DNA from: Hirudo medicinalis
Lineage: Eukaryota; Annelida; Clitellata; Hirudinida; Hirudinidae
DNA length: 64,000 nt
Reading direction: 5' to 3'
Assembly: GCA_011800805.1 (NCBI GenBank)
Contig: MPNW01000062.1
Coordinates: forward strand, 8,043-72,042
This document shows, piece by piece, positions 49,778 through 61,659 of this stretch; the stretch's first letter is position 1; each line of letters begins with the position of its first letter. Made by a program: the position numbers and the translations under genes. Under the pieces are notes generated by a model. That model was given only the letters and a program-made list of their open reading frames with translations. It searched no databases and was not told where the DNA came from.

Positions 49778-50859
49778 TTAATTGAATAATTTCTGTGCAA
49801 AGTCCTGGTAAAACTTGCCATCCATTGTGGTAGCCTTCTGTAAGTATATTTTTGATTTGTTTTTACAGACAAATTCTCTAAAGACTTAAATTTTATGTTA
49901 TGAATTTAGAATAAAACAAGTTTACCCTGTTGATTTCTTTTTGCCGGTCTTTGGAAACAATTTCTTCAATTATTTCGCCACTACCTCGGACGAGTCTTCA
50001 AATTAAATTATCATACAATATCAAGTATGTTAGCATGTTAGCTGGTAATCATGCTATATTAATCTCTTAGGCATAATCCATCAAATATTATGAAATATAA
50101 AAGTGCAAAAATAATTGGCTCTTTGCTATACATCATGCAACCACCAGCACATTGGCAAAAGCTGATCTCTATTATAAACAACTTATTCTCAGTTAATTAG
50201 GAATGCTGGTTTACATATATTATTAAATACTATTGTGTGACATCTTTGTCATTCCATGAATTATAAGGATTTATAGAGTTATCAAATAATATCAAACAGG
50301 CTCTTAGATTACAAATCACCTGTGTCTGCCAGTTTCTTGATCATATATACGAGTTATTTTGCTTTGTTCTTTCTCCCACTGTTCCTTTGTCATGGGCTGG
50401 AATGCTTTACTGTTTGTTGGTACTTAAAAAGCATCATATGACAATAAGGGAAAGTTCAGAAAAGTTTGCACCACAACGTCCAGGATTAATTCAGATATCT
50501 TCAAAAAAAAATGTCGCTAAAGACAATTAAAATTACCTTGTTGTTCATCACTCCCCCCTACGTTGGCTGGTGCCGGTAGCGGGCCGACAGCCTCATCGTT
50601 CGAACTAGAGTTCCTAACTTTTCTTTTGTTATGCTTATGTTTCTTTCGTTTTTCGCGCTACATTTGTCAATCAGTTTGGTAAATATATATGACAACCTAA
50701 CTCCCACTAAAACTTAATCCGAATCATCTTAAGTGACATTAAAAAATTAAATAAATATAAATAGCCTCTAACTATGTGATGCAACACAATAACCTTTTCG
50801 CGTCTACTTTTCTTTTTAGAAACTCCGTCCCCGTTATCGTCTGAATGTTTACGCTTCAT
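49778..50859 (-). CDS. ARL6IP4: ARL6IP4 / SR-25-like nuclear protein
   Basis: Small basic nuclear-speckle protein linked to RNA splicing in vertebrates. Exons: 50859-50794, 50657-50537, 50422-50320, 49995-49926, 49837-49778; total 420 bp, 139 aa; all phases agree. The N-terminus is Lys/Arg/Ser-rich (MKRKHSDDNGDGVSKKKSRR, REKRKKHKHNKRKVRNSSS), a likely nuclear signal. The conserved C-terminal SR-25 block reads PMTKEQWEKEQSKITRIYD, ETGRHRLVRGSGEIIEEIVS and KDRQKEINRKATTMDG. It is shorter than the human protein mainly in the N-terminal low-complexity part. It shares a 450 bp divergent upstream region with the OST3 gene. Confidence 0.82.
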
Positions 50860-51309
50860 TTCTCTAGATTCACTAAAGTCAATAATCTATCCCAGTAAAG
50901 CTCTAGGATATTTCAAATTTATTTTTATTTTTTAGTTCATATATTTTAACAATATTTATTAATATTATAAGTTAATTAAGTTTATAATGCTCTTTATTCT
51001 ATAAACTCATACTGCAAATACTTTTTTTTTAATTTTAAGTTTTACTAAAGTCACAATCAAAATTTATTTATGCCAGCCTTGTATAGGAACTTCGAACTGT
51101 ACCGAAGATAATGAAACAGTTTTTAATATTTTACGATTTCATATAATTTCATAAAGCTGAAAACAAGCGAAAAAGAAGCAAATTTGTCCTTAGTAATTTT
51201 AAAATCAATTGCAGATATTATTCAGTTACTTCAAAGATTATTTTGTGCGTGCAACAAATTTTCAGTGCTCTGCGTCTTAACCGACTTGTTGCGTGGCCGA
51301 CATTTGAAA
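50860..51309. promoter_or_regulatory. Shared divergent upstream region, ARL6IP4 / OST3
   Basis: 450 bp between two start codons on opposite strands, AT-rich, with no recognisable TATA element at a fixed distance. A bidirectional promoter is inferred from position only. Confidence 0.5.
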
Positions 51310-53929
51310 ATGTTTTGGGTTGCCGCTGCGTTTTGGCGTTTCGCCGTTTTCTCATTTATTTCATGTCATACATATGTTGGTGCATAATTTCTTACTGCAG
51401 AATTACTAACTAATTACTAGTTTAACTTACGTTTCAAATAAAATACCTTTCATATGCCGTTTTTCTTTTTTTTTAGGATTATAATCCTTTGGAATCTAGA
51501 CTCTTGGAATTATCTCTTTTATCGCAGAAGAGCAGTTTAATACAATTAGATTACTCGAGTTTTCGCAAATTCGTGTTCTTTCCTCAGAGAAATTATTCAG
51601 CATTAATTTTGTTCACCGTTTCTTCAAGAGATTGTTTGTATTGCCAGTATGTTTACTTCGGTTTAAAGTGATTTGCTTCACTTTACAAAAATTTAACGAA
51701 ATACATTAGACAGCTAAAGGAGGAATTCGAAGTTTTGGCTCATTCATGGCACGAGTCAGCAAATCACGACAACGGGTTGCTCATTGGGCAAGTAACATAC
51801 GATCAGAAAGGACACACCTTACTGAAGCAGGTTTACAAGCTTTAAGTTTGTAGAATTAATGGATCTTAACTGAGTTGATGCTTATTCTTATGAATCGTAT
51901 CTAGCTGTTTCCTTTTCGTTTCATATGCCGTTTAACAGTTCAAACTTGGGTCAGTTCCGATTATCTTGTTTTTTGAGAAATTCTCTTCCAGACCTCACAA
52001 GCTCCCTATTATGGGGTATTTATACGTGATTTTTATTGCAATATAGTCTGCAGGCACTTCGTTTTGAAATTACTTGTACACATTTGATTAATAATGTGCG
52101 AAAAACAAGTAATTCATTGTATTGTTTTTTTTTGTGAGAGACGCGTTGGCGGATCGACTGGCAAAGATTTTGACCGCTTTCACTTCAATAAAAGTAGGAA
52201 CATTTGTTAGTCAGTTGGAAATGTTTTACATTGCGGTGAATGTTGATAGTTCGAGATTAAGAGACCAATCAACTGGATTTATGTCTTGTGTCTCTTAGTG
52301 CCCCTTTGTCTGTTGGTTTGGATCGCTTACAGAGACTGGGAGTTACTTTATTTGTCACTTCCAAGATTAATAGGAACTATGAGCATAGTGAGTTAGGGCT
52401 ACATAATTTTTTTTACCTTGATGTACGTTCAATTGTGATTGAATTTTTCATTATCAAGTGCTTCATCGATCTTGTTGTATCTGGGCATGTTATTAATTGC
52501 ATCAGAGGTACAGAATTGTATGGAAGAAAAGGAATGGTAAATGCAATTATTGTAATGGTTTGTTTTAAAAATATGATAGAACTCATGGTTTACATTTCTG
52601 AAAACCTTAATTCTATGAATTACATCATTCTCCGGCTAAATTTTGCCGGAGCCGGGTCTCCTGAAATCACTCCAAAATCTGACATCGTGTCATCTCCTGA
52701 ACTACGTGAACCTTCCCGAATGCGATATGACGTTCGCTTGTGGGATGCCGCCCTCCAGACTCGACGAGCGATATTTGCCCTAATTTACTTTAATATTCCA
52801 CCTTTCGATGTTAGCAAATATATTTTTACATGTAGTACATAAGTCTTTCTAAAACGATAAGTTGGAGAGTTAATAATAATCACAATTATCTTCATTATTT
52901 GATACAAAGGGTTATGCCTTTCTCTAAATTACATTCTATACCACAGAACTAATTTAATTTCACTACTTTGTCTTTGAATTAGTCTGCATATTTACATCTT
53001 CCACGTTCTTGGGTGTTACTGATGGTATGCACGTTTTCATAGCTGGATTCTGTCAAATTATTTTGATGTTCTTTAGTTCTGATGATTCCTGTTGCTATTG
53101 CATAATAATAATCAAAAAGAGTGTTGTTTTGAGAAGCTGTGATTGGACTTTTGTTATGCAGACTATTATTAATGTTGTTCGTTGCAATGAGGTCGGAAAA
53201 TAAAGTTATTTAATTCTTAACAGAAGCTGGTTCATCATTCCAAGAGGCAACAATTCCTTGTTGAGACTCCCATCATATTTTTATTGAGTTGGTAACGACG
53301 GCTTTTAGATTTATTGTTATTATTACAATCGAGTTATGATTTAATTACCCACTTCTGGTGTGCATGGTTTAAACAATTTTAAATTTTTGAACTTATTTAA
53401 GTCAATTTGCAACCCTTAGTTACTGCAATAGTTTATGGAATGCTCGTCTTGGAAAACCCTGATTCAATCACTTTCTCTAAGAAGAAGAAAGGTATATTCC
53501 TAAAGCTCACATTGTGCTATAGTGCCGAATTGGCCCATATGCTGTTATTGCCATTCTCTTAATAAAATGTCAAAATAAGCGGCTGTTAGTGCTGTCTTAA
53601 ACAATTAAAAAATGTATTTAAATATAGCTCGATGTTTAGCACTTAGAAGGTCTCCAAGTGATTCACAGATTTAGAAATTCAAGATGTCAGAATTTGTGCT
53701 TAATTTGTTAGCGTTAACACGTATAAGAAAGTTAATGTGAAATTATTTTTAATCTTTCTAACTTCTTTAAAGCTGTGGTCGTGTTTTCCGTGACCGTTAT
53801 GGTGCTGGCGTTTTCTGTGGTTCTTGGCATGGCTCGATTGAAAGTTAACTATCCGTTCAGGTATAGAAATTTAAGTTTTGTGGATTTTTTCGCATTATAA
53901 AATCTTCTACTTCCAGTTGGATGTTTTGA
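51310..53929 (+). CDS. OST3/OST6 (MAGT1/TUSC3) oligosaccharyltransferase subunit
   Basis: ER membrane subunit of the STT3B-type oligosaccharyltransferase; its lumenal thioredoxin-like domain captures cysteine-containing substrates. Exons: 51310-51375, 51477-51646, 51710-51830, 51939-52015, 52139-52193, 52250-52387, 52459-52536, 53224-53287, 53432-53491, 53773-53860, 53917-53929; 930 bp, 309 aa (human MAGT1 335). A signal peptide (VAAAFWRFAVFSFISC) is followed by the thioredoxin region: YSSFRKFVFFPQRNYSALIL, then the redox motif CLYC, LKEEFEVLAHSW and GSVPIILFF. Four membrane helices follow: WIYVLCLLVPLCLLVWIAY, FIDLVVSGHVINCIRG (matching the conserved SGxMWNxIRG site), VETPIIFLL...YGMLVLENPD, and VVVFSVTVMVLAFSVVLGM. 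It ends NYPFSWMF. Every junction phase fits, which is why the 184-codon open frame at 52288-52842 was rejected. Confidence 0.9.
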
Positions 53930-54586
53930 GCAACGGATGGCTGCAGTTTTATGATGATTTGACCCGTTTCATGTTCGTAATGCAAGTGTTTGGATTGTTT
54001 TGAAAAAGAATAAAGCTTTTTAGATTCACAATAGTCTTGCTAACATTCATAAGCGAAAATTGGCGATAAGACCGGTGAGACGACAAAATTTGAACAATTT
54101 TGAATTAGTGTCTACTGTCATTATTTTGAACGGAGCGTGGCAGCTCTTTATTGAAGGTCATAAGACTGGGTTAGATTCTGTTGTGCGTGTCTTTGCGGAC
54201 TCTAAATTTCGATTTTTAACATTCTTGAGAGAATTTCGACTTAGCGATTCATGGAAGGTTTTTCTAAGAGATCGATGAATGTTTTTGTTTGAGACAAGTT
54301 AATAAATTTGCTGGTACTCTTTGGATATTTTAAATCTCGGCAAGGACAATGACAATTGTAAAGCCATTGCGTGATGATGCCATTTCACGATAGTGCACGA
54401 AAAGTCGATAAAAGTGGAAATCTGCTTCAATTTTGTTTAGTTGTTAACCTGGGTGCCAATGGCGAATAAATAACGGATTCCTCTGTTGAACCGCGGGAGT
54501 CTTAATATTTAAGTAGAATAATCGTTGACTGGTATTTGTAACCTTGGGCTCCTCTTTTCTGTCGAAGTTACTGATTATTGTCGATC
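53930..54586. other. Intergenic, no recognised gene
   Basis: OST3 3' flank and lectin upstream region. The open frame at 54060-54278 has no recognisable domain. Confidence 0.45.
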
Positions 54587-56721
54587 ATGGGGCTACTAAT
54601 ACCCTTAGGTCTTTTTTTCGTGATTTTCGATATAACTACAGCCTTGACGTTTTCAAATAGTGTCTTGACTCTGGATTCGACGAAGATCAAACTTTCTTGC
54701 TTACATAACGATACAGCTGACTATTCGCTGGCCACGCGAAGTGCTGTCGAATGTGCCAAGGTCTGCAACAAGGAGGCACTGGACAACAACTGCTCTAGGT
54801 TCAATTTTTTCAAGGCAGGTTATATTGCGTACAAAATATTTACTATTTATTATAATATTCAATCAAAACAAATTTTAGTTCGTGAGAGCGTAATTAAATG
54901 ATCAACAGATAATTAACATTAAAAATTAGAGACAAATTTAAACTTCTAATCATTATCAATTTCAAAAGGTATCGGGGCTTTGTAAAATGTTCAGGAAGGG
55001 ATCCACTTATTATTCTGCGGTGACCGCTGGCTGCACCGCTCTTCAAATCTTCATTAAATCACGTAAGTTCGTAAAAAGTTACTTCAAAAATTGTTTCATG
55101 TAAAAAGTGTTTTGTTTCTTTCAAAAACATTTTCGTCCTTTTTCAACTAATTCCCGTGAAAGGAGCTCATTAATGTGTTAGCAATAACAAGACTGAGTAA
55201 TTTAGAAAGACCATCCGAGCAATTAGCAAAATATGCATTATTTTTAGCGATTACTTCTCCAATGTTTTCACCAGAGATGACCAAATAACCTCTGAGTTTA
55301 AAATTCAAACCGACAAAAAATTAGACAATGTTATCTTCACTCCCTACTTATTTGCTCGAACTCTAAACGGCTTCAAGTCATTCAATTCCTTAAGCCCATA
55401 TGGTGTCTCAAATATTCTACTCAGGCAAGGTGCCTGCGTATTCGACATATCCTTAAAGACTCATGCCCTGCGTAATAAGTGAAAAACTGCTCTTATATTC
55501 CCAATATACAAGAAAGGGCCCATACATTTTCCTAATTAGCGGCCGATTTCTCTACCTTCCTCGTGGTGCAGAGTCGTGGAAAAGATCATCAACTTTCATT
55601 ACCCTTTCTGCGTCGACAGGATCCCGTCTTTATTATCAGGTCCTTCTCCTCTAGGAATCCTTGCCAAATCATTCTGCAACTCTGTCCAGCCACTACTTGA
55701 ATACTGCTGCACTGTATGGAAATATCACTACCAATAACTCATCCACAAAATTGAAAAAGTCCGTGACGATTTACAAAACATAACTGTTTCCTATTGAGTC
55801 TTTTTTATTTTATTTATTTCGTTTATTTATTTGTTTTATTTATTATTGTAAATTATTTTTTGAATTTTTGACATCTTGTTAATTATGTACTAATTTTATT
55901 ATTGTTAATATTAATTAATTAAATAAAATTTGGATTCTACTTTTTAATAGTAACAGATGGATGTCCCAGCGGTTTCATGTTTGAAGCTTCTGAAGTGAAG
56001 TGCTATGGCATTTTGAAGGGTTCCTGGAATTGGATAGATGCTAGAAATGAGTGCAATAAAATGTCTGCCAATCCCGTTATAGTCGATTCGAAACTAAAGA
56101 ATGAATCTGTAAACAACTTCTTGAACAAAGTCGGAAGTAATTGCTATTAATAGTTTATCTAACTAAAATAACTATATATTCATGTCAATATCATGTAATA
56201 TGACATTCATGAGTAACAAACTCAACGCAAATCAATTATTTTTAGGGAATATCGCTTCTTCCTGCTTCAATAACGTGTTTTTATCCTACGGCATATATAT
56301 CTGGATTGGAGGGCAAAGGATTGATCCTTCTTCAAACTCTGCGTAAATTTTGTTTTTGATTCTGAGATTAAGTAAGAAATTGTCCAGGTATAATTTTACA
56401 AAAGGTTGCATGAAATAGGTTACGAAATGAATATTTGAGCATTTTATATTTTGAAATGAGCGCTATTAATACATTTTTAATGTTTATAAAATTTTCGATT
56501 TTTAGCCTTAAATATAGAATAATATTAGGTTTGTGTGGAAGCCCTTACCAGACGTTGTGATTGATTTCACGATCACGTTTTGGAGAAACGGAGAACCAAG
56601 TTATTCGTTCTCCAATGAAGCCTGCTTGGCATTAACTGATAACCTGTCTTGGAATGACAATAATTGCTTCGATGCCAAATGCGTCTTCTGCGAATCAAGC
56701 CCTACTGGATTGTACAATTGA
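54587..56721 (+). CDS. Secreted PAN-like + C-type lectin-domain protein
   Basis: Exons 54587-54814, 54969-55062, 55957-56136, 56246-56342, 56529-56721; 792 bp, 263 aa. The signal peptide is MGLLIPLGLFFVIFDITTA. An N-terminal Cys-rich module (VECAKVCNKEALDNNCSRFN, then GLCKMFRK) resembles a PAN/apple fold. The C-type lectin-like domain starts CPSGFMFEASEVKCYG and continues WNWIDARNECNKMSANPVIV, IYIWIGGQRID, NGEPSYSF (EPN-loop position, here EPS), WNDNNCFD and CVFCESS. WND is retained, so calcium-dependent sugar binding is plausible though unproven. Exon 1 seems to end at a GC donor (AAG/GCAGGT) because only that keeps frame. Intron 2 contains a LINE relic. Likely a secreted recognition or immune lectin. 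Confidence 0.85.
55250..55800 (+). pseudogene. LINE RT fragments in lectin intron 2
   Basis: The plus strand reads FTRDDQITSEFKIQT and LIFPIYKKGP, then RPISLPSSWCRVVEKII (RT palm/fingers), and about 120 bp later VQPLLEYCCTVWKYH and HKIEKVRDDLQNI (thumb). The catalytic core in between is missing, with several stops. Confidence 0.75.
56358..56436 (+). repeat. Direct repeat, copy 1 (lectin intron 4)
   Basis: TTAAGTAAGAAATTGTCCAG, GTATAA and AGGTTGCATGAAAT.G.TTACGAAAT-type blocks recur in the same order at 57029-57108. Confidence 0.8.
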
Positions 56722-57028
56722 TGATAAATATCTTTGTGTTATCACAACACTTACTCTATCAATCCATTGCAAATCAAAATATTTGTTAAGTTGCAATAAT
56801 TTATATCTAATTAATGTTTTAATTTTAAAATCATGTGGTTTGTCTTCTGAGTGTGGCTATTTTATCCTGCCATGTATTATTATGTCATCCGGTAGAGGAC
56901 AGAATGAAAGCAAGATACGTTAATTAAAAATATCTATAATTATCTTATATAATTACAATATGGCTGCCAAATCTGGAGTACCCAGAGGAAACGCTGTTGT
57001 GATTACTTAGGTCTGGGAGTGTCGTTTT

Positions 57029-57108
57029 GAATCTGATCTTAAGTAAGAAATTGTCCAGGTATAACATGACACAAGGTTGCATGAAATCGTTTACGAAATA
57101 CTACATTT
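57029..57108 (+). repeat. Direct repeat, copy 2 (downstream of the lectin gene)
   Basis: Diverged duplicate of lectin intron 4 sequence, 310 bp past the lectin stop. Flanking lectin exons are not recognisable, so it is either a decayed partial gene duplication or a dispersed repeat that also landed in the intron. Confidence 0.75.
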
Positions 57109-57556
57109 TTCCAACATTTTACTTCAAACTGTGTGATACTAAGTGAATGCATTTTATAATATCGTATTAAAGGTCAATAATTCAAGTACTCTCATACGTT
57201 CCAATCTAGGAAACAATTGCCTTGAATGGAACATATGATGTCCTTAATTGGAACAAAAGAGAATTAGTTCGATTTTATAAAATATGTTGTTAAAAGTTGA
57301 CCTAAACTAAATATTTAATTGCTTTTTGATCATTTTTTTATTATCATCAATGTTTTATAAAAAATCATTAAGTCAACAATACTTTAATATAAACAAACTG
57401 TTTTTTTAAAGTAATCTGTCAGTAATAAATTATACGAACAAATTTTCATCTATTTTGGCGTTTTTGAAAATAAACAAACCAATATGGATGCTTAAAGCTT
57501 TACAATCTTATAGTTATCAAATCGAATGCTTCTCCTCATGCTTAAATTGAGATTCT

Positions 57557-58464
57557 TAGACCTGGGAGCCGCCAGCCGATTTGTAGTTAAGTCGAGCCAA
57601 GCTCAATAATGCTCATCCGCCGTCGATTTTTAAATCCTTAAACCGCCGCTGACTTTACAGCAAAGTCAGATTCGATTCAATTCATAACAGAGGTGATTCT
57701 CAAGCCAGTTTTAGGCGCTTGATTCATTAACATAAAATATGTCCGGTTTCCAGCACGATCTTTCATATTTGTAAACATCATGACGCTTAACATGTTATCG
57801 TTAACCTAAAAATATTTTAAACAAGCATTTTTTAACATTAAGTTTATTATTTTTTTAAATTTCACTTTCATATATCTTTTTTATATATACAATTTTCTAT
57901 AATTCGTTATTGATTTTTTAAAATTACATACATAATTTTTAATTTTAAACCAAAAGCAATAATAAAATGAATTATGTAATCAACCAATGAGAACGTGAGT
58001 TTGCTATCGGAACCGCCAGCCATTAGATTAGAACTTGTTTTGAGATACTATTGTTTCTTAAGATTTTAACAATGTCAAGCAAGGCAAAACGAATGCTTAC
58101 GTAAGCAGTTCATCAATTTAAAAATTTTACAATTTGGACACCATCAAAAGTTTGTTCGTATAGACGCGAGCGACAGCGTCTGCTGACAACGGAACAGGAT
58201 CGGTCTTGTGGACATTTTTCGGTCCACGAAACACGAAAGCAGAGCGCCGTCATCGTCAACTGTGACAATCACTGCTACTGCCACGGGGACGGCAGATTTA
58301 TCGGCATTTATGATCATTGATGACAAAAACAGCTAAAGCCATGCAATGGCAGCCGATTTTTAGTTACTAAGCCATAAGCCATGTGAGCTGTCAAGCCGCA
58401 GCTAGCCAGCTAAAATTCCTTCAAGTCGAGCTGGTTTCTTAAAAACCCTCGGCTCCCAGGTCTA
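57557..58464. mobile_element. ~0.9 kb non-autonomous DNA transposon with 15 bp TIRs
   Basis: Perfect 15 bp inverted termini: TAGACCTGGGAGCCG at 57557-57571, and its complement at 58450-58464. Subterminal sequences also mirror each other (AAGTCGAGCC near 57590; AAGTCGAGCTGG near 58425). If the outer TA is the target duplication, a Tc1/mariner-type origin is possible. Internally there is a more GC-rich patch (58150-58320) with a 60-codon minus frame but no transposase. Confidence 0.82.
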
Positions 58465-59651
58465 TTTCACATGGGATATATTCTGGCCTGGAGGGGTATG
58501 GTCTGGCCAAATCTACTTTAAACCCATGGGTATAGTTTAGCTTAGGACGCTTTATCTCCAGACATAGTTTGGCTGTAATTTAAAATTTATTGTTTTCACT
58601 GTTAAAGATGAAGATGCATTATCGAATCAATTTATTTCATAAAAAAATTTATTTCGATTCATATTTTCATAATTGTTACATATTTTTGTAACATTGATTA
58701 TATTTTTAATAAAGTTGAGGTTTATTTTAAGTTCTTCCGTCTATCGCAATAAAAATAAAAATTGTTTCAGTAAAGATTTGATGAAATCAAATACTTTTTG
58801 AGTCGTTGGACGTTGTTGCAATGATTGTAGGAGCAAGTTCTTGTGGACGTCTTGTGGGTGACCCCTTGAGGCTATAGCGGTTCTCAACCTAACAATTTTA
58901 AATATCTTTAGATAAAGGGTTGAAACTTCAGTGAAAATTCACGACGTACTTTAGTAAAAATTAACTTCGACGTTAAAAGGAAATGTAGTGGGGACGAGCT
59001 GGAAATAGTATATTCAGGAAGAATATTCTGTTGAATTTGATATAAATAATAGTATTATAGATTATAGAGGAAGTGGCATGTTGTGCTTTTAAGTTTACTT
59101 GCTGGATTTCAGGCACAATTTAATAAATATAAATGAGAAATCAATGTAACTGCTGAATTGTTTTATTGCATTAACAAGCTTAAATCTTATAATTTTTGCT
59201 CCAGTCAAATAATAAAATGATTATGAACAATAGATAATTTACTAAGATCGACTTGTTGGATGCAGACTTCCCAACAACCAAAATGTGAAATCGAATTGGA
59301 GATTATTTGAATTCAAACTATATTGGTGTGGACTTGGCTTCCCCACTGAGTTGGTAAATTCCTCGATGATTGGATGGTTAATTTACAATCTCGAAAAATC
59401 ACCTTAAAAGGCGAAGATTTCAGAAAATCAATGACTCAGTGATTGAAGTTGATTTAAATTTGTTGGAATTTGCTAATTCTTAGGACGTTATGCGATTTCT
59501 TTGGTTCTTGTTCCGGTTTGGTTGTTGTGTTGTCGAGCTGACATTTCGTGTCAATAAATCTTGTTTGCTAATAAATCTCAGCGATTTCAACAAAATTAAA
59601 ATAAAATAACATTTAAAATTAAATAATTACTAATTATCTTATTCTGCTTCT
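58465..59651. other. Intergenic, no recognised gene
   Basis: AT-rich, with short partial echoes of ATGGTCTGGCC / ATATTCTGGCC words near 58480-58510. No coding signal. Confidence 0.4.
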
Positions 59652-59852
59652 TTGAGAAATAAATTATTAGCATTAGTGACGACCTCGTTTGTTGAGCACT
59701 CGTATAATGCCAGCTACTCTCTCTTCTTTTACAAAACTTCTGAATGTTTGCTGATTCAAGGAATTCCAGTTAACGGAAGAGCGTTTGCATGCGTTCCGAT
59801 AAAAAAAAAGCAAAACACTCGATGCAACGAGGAGTTGAAAGACTGCCATTGA
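59652..59852 (+). CDS. Short Cys-containing open frame, possible terminal exon
   Basis: Reads FFYKTSECLLIQGIPV, RAFACVPIKKKQNTRCNEEL and KDCH before the stop. The cysteine spacing is reminiscent of the end of a PAN/apple-type extracellular module, like the one in the lectin gene 5 kb upstream. Its start codon is not an ATG; if real it would be a last exon of an unidentified gene. Weakly supported. Confidence 0.25.
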   Translation: MRNKLLALVTTSFVEHSYNASYSLFFYKTSECLLIQGIPVNGRAFACVPIKKKQNTRCNEELKDCH

Positions 59853-61039
59853 ATAGAAATTGTTTTAAGGAAATTTCCTCTAATTCTTCCAAAGATAGGG
59901 ATGGAACTTCAGAAGAAAGAAGTATCGAAAGAGGGACTAATATAAATGCCGGTTCGTAAGAGACAAAACTCAAAAGCCGAAAACAAGAGAAAATAATCGA
60001 AAGAGGGAACAAAGTCAAAAGGAAAGTCAGAAGAAAGAATAAATTGATTCGGTGAAAAGTTGATATTTTCACCTTTAATCACTGTTCTGTGCAATCTTCT
60101 GCGACAACCCCTCACGAAAAATCTGAATGAATTCCTCGATGTGTGCCTCATCAACACAGTGTTTCGCTTGAAATTCCCGCAGTTTAAATTCAAATATATG
60201 CTTAAGTCGTATATGGAAGTCTCTTTTTACTTAAGTGTTTTCTTATACAACTTTAGCTATAACGATTTAATACTTCAGGCGTTAGTGTTCATTATTTCTA
60301 TGTAGTTATGTAATTAACTAGTATTTGGCCTCACGAAAAATCCAGGAATAGAATTTAGTTTTATTTCATTTATTCGGTAGGCTTATTTGTCTAGTGTCAA
60401 GCGAGTTCTTACATTTCGTTACTCAATGAACACAATTAACAAAATATATTGCAAGAGTTTATTGGCATTTGGAAAATACATCTAGAACTGAAATTATTTG
60501 ACATGCTGAGTTTGAATTGTGAAAAAATGATTTATTTAAAAGTCACTCTGAACAAAAAAAAAACGATTCGACTGTTTTGCGTTACAAGTTGAAGAATTGA
60601 GTGACAAGAAGCTTGTTTGGAAAACTTCTAAGCATGCAGATAAAAGCCGCCTTTGTTGGTAAAATTAAGTAATTTCAACATAAGCATAGAATTTGACTTC
60701 TCCGTTTCTTGTCGCTTGACCTCTATGGAAGACAAGATGGAGTGAAACATCTGAACATGTGATTGCTTTTCTCCTGCGGTAAATGTTTTTTATTTGTCAA
60801 CAAATCTTAATTATATTATTAATATTATTTATCATATTATTATATTATTAATATCATAATGTCATATCAAACCAATTTCAGATAATTCATAATTCGTGGA
60901 TACAATTTTTAAAATTTTATCGATTGCCCACTAAAGTGACGTTTTTTTTTTACAAATAACTGAAACAATTACGCTTGAAAATTTTTAGAATTATTCAAAT
61001 TAATGGAGTCGCATTACAGCATTATAATAAAATTGGATG
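59853..61039. other. Intergenic, no recognised gene
   Basis: Very AT-rich, with purine-rich stretch 59880-60060 (AAGAAAGAAG, GAAAAGTCAGAAG). No features recognised. Confidence 0.45.
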
Positions 61040-61500
61040 ACACTACTCTGCTCGTGAACAAGAAGCATGTTGTTCAAAAATCCTGGACAAATTGGTCGGC
61101 CTGCTGGGGTAATGTCGAATGGCTTTCTAGCCTGTGAAATCCAGGAGTCTCGCCTTGGCCAGGGGGTAAATTCGCAAAAAAAAGAAGCATATTCTTCGAT
61201 GTGGCGGGACAGATAATTCCCACAGTGTCCGAGGAACCGGTGAAAATTCTAGGCAGGGTTTTTGAGGAATCTCTCGCCGACAAGAGTATGAAAAGCGCCA
61301 TATTCAGCACTGTCATCGGTTGCCGTCTACAGCAGGAACGCAAATTTGCGGCTGCCACTGAGGTCCATCATGGAAGAGTACAAGCTCTCCAAAATAAGAA
61401 CGCAATGGAGGTGGACGAGACACAAGAAGGCCAAAGAGAGCCTCGCACAGTCGACATTTGCCGGCTTCCAAGCGGTTCGGTAAGCTACATAAAGAAGCCA
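61040..61500 (+). pseudogene. Non-LTR element RT fragment of a different family
   Basis: The plus strand reads SWTNWSACWGNVEWLSSL, FFDVAGQIIPTVSEEPVKIL and GRVFEESLADKSM, resembling the post-catalytic RT segment (PTVSEEPVKSLGR..) of site-specific/R2-NeSL-like or related LINEs. It differs from the CR1/L2-like element that starts shortly after. The remainder (to about 61600) is open but unrecognised. Confidence 0.5.
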
Positions 61501-61659
61501 ATGAAAGTTTTCAGAGTCGCTCCAGTCCAGGAAGTAAAGATAGGCATAAGAAGGTCAACGAGAGCCTCTCATAGCCAACGATATATAACAATAACAATAT
61601 CAAGATAACATTTGGTTCGGAAGGTAAAAACCGACAAGGACATCCGGCTGATCACCGGG

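Noticed and set aside
52288..52842. 184-codon plus-strand open frame
   Set aside because: It is out of frame with the OST3 membrane exon at 52250-52387 and then reads through an intron. The true exons fit the family and all phases.
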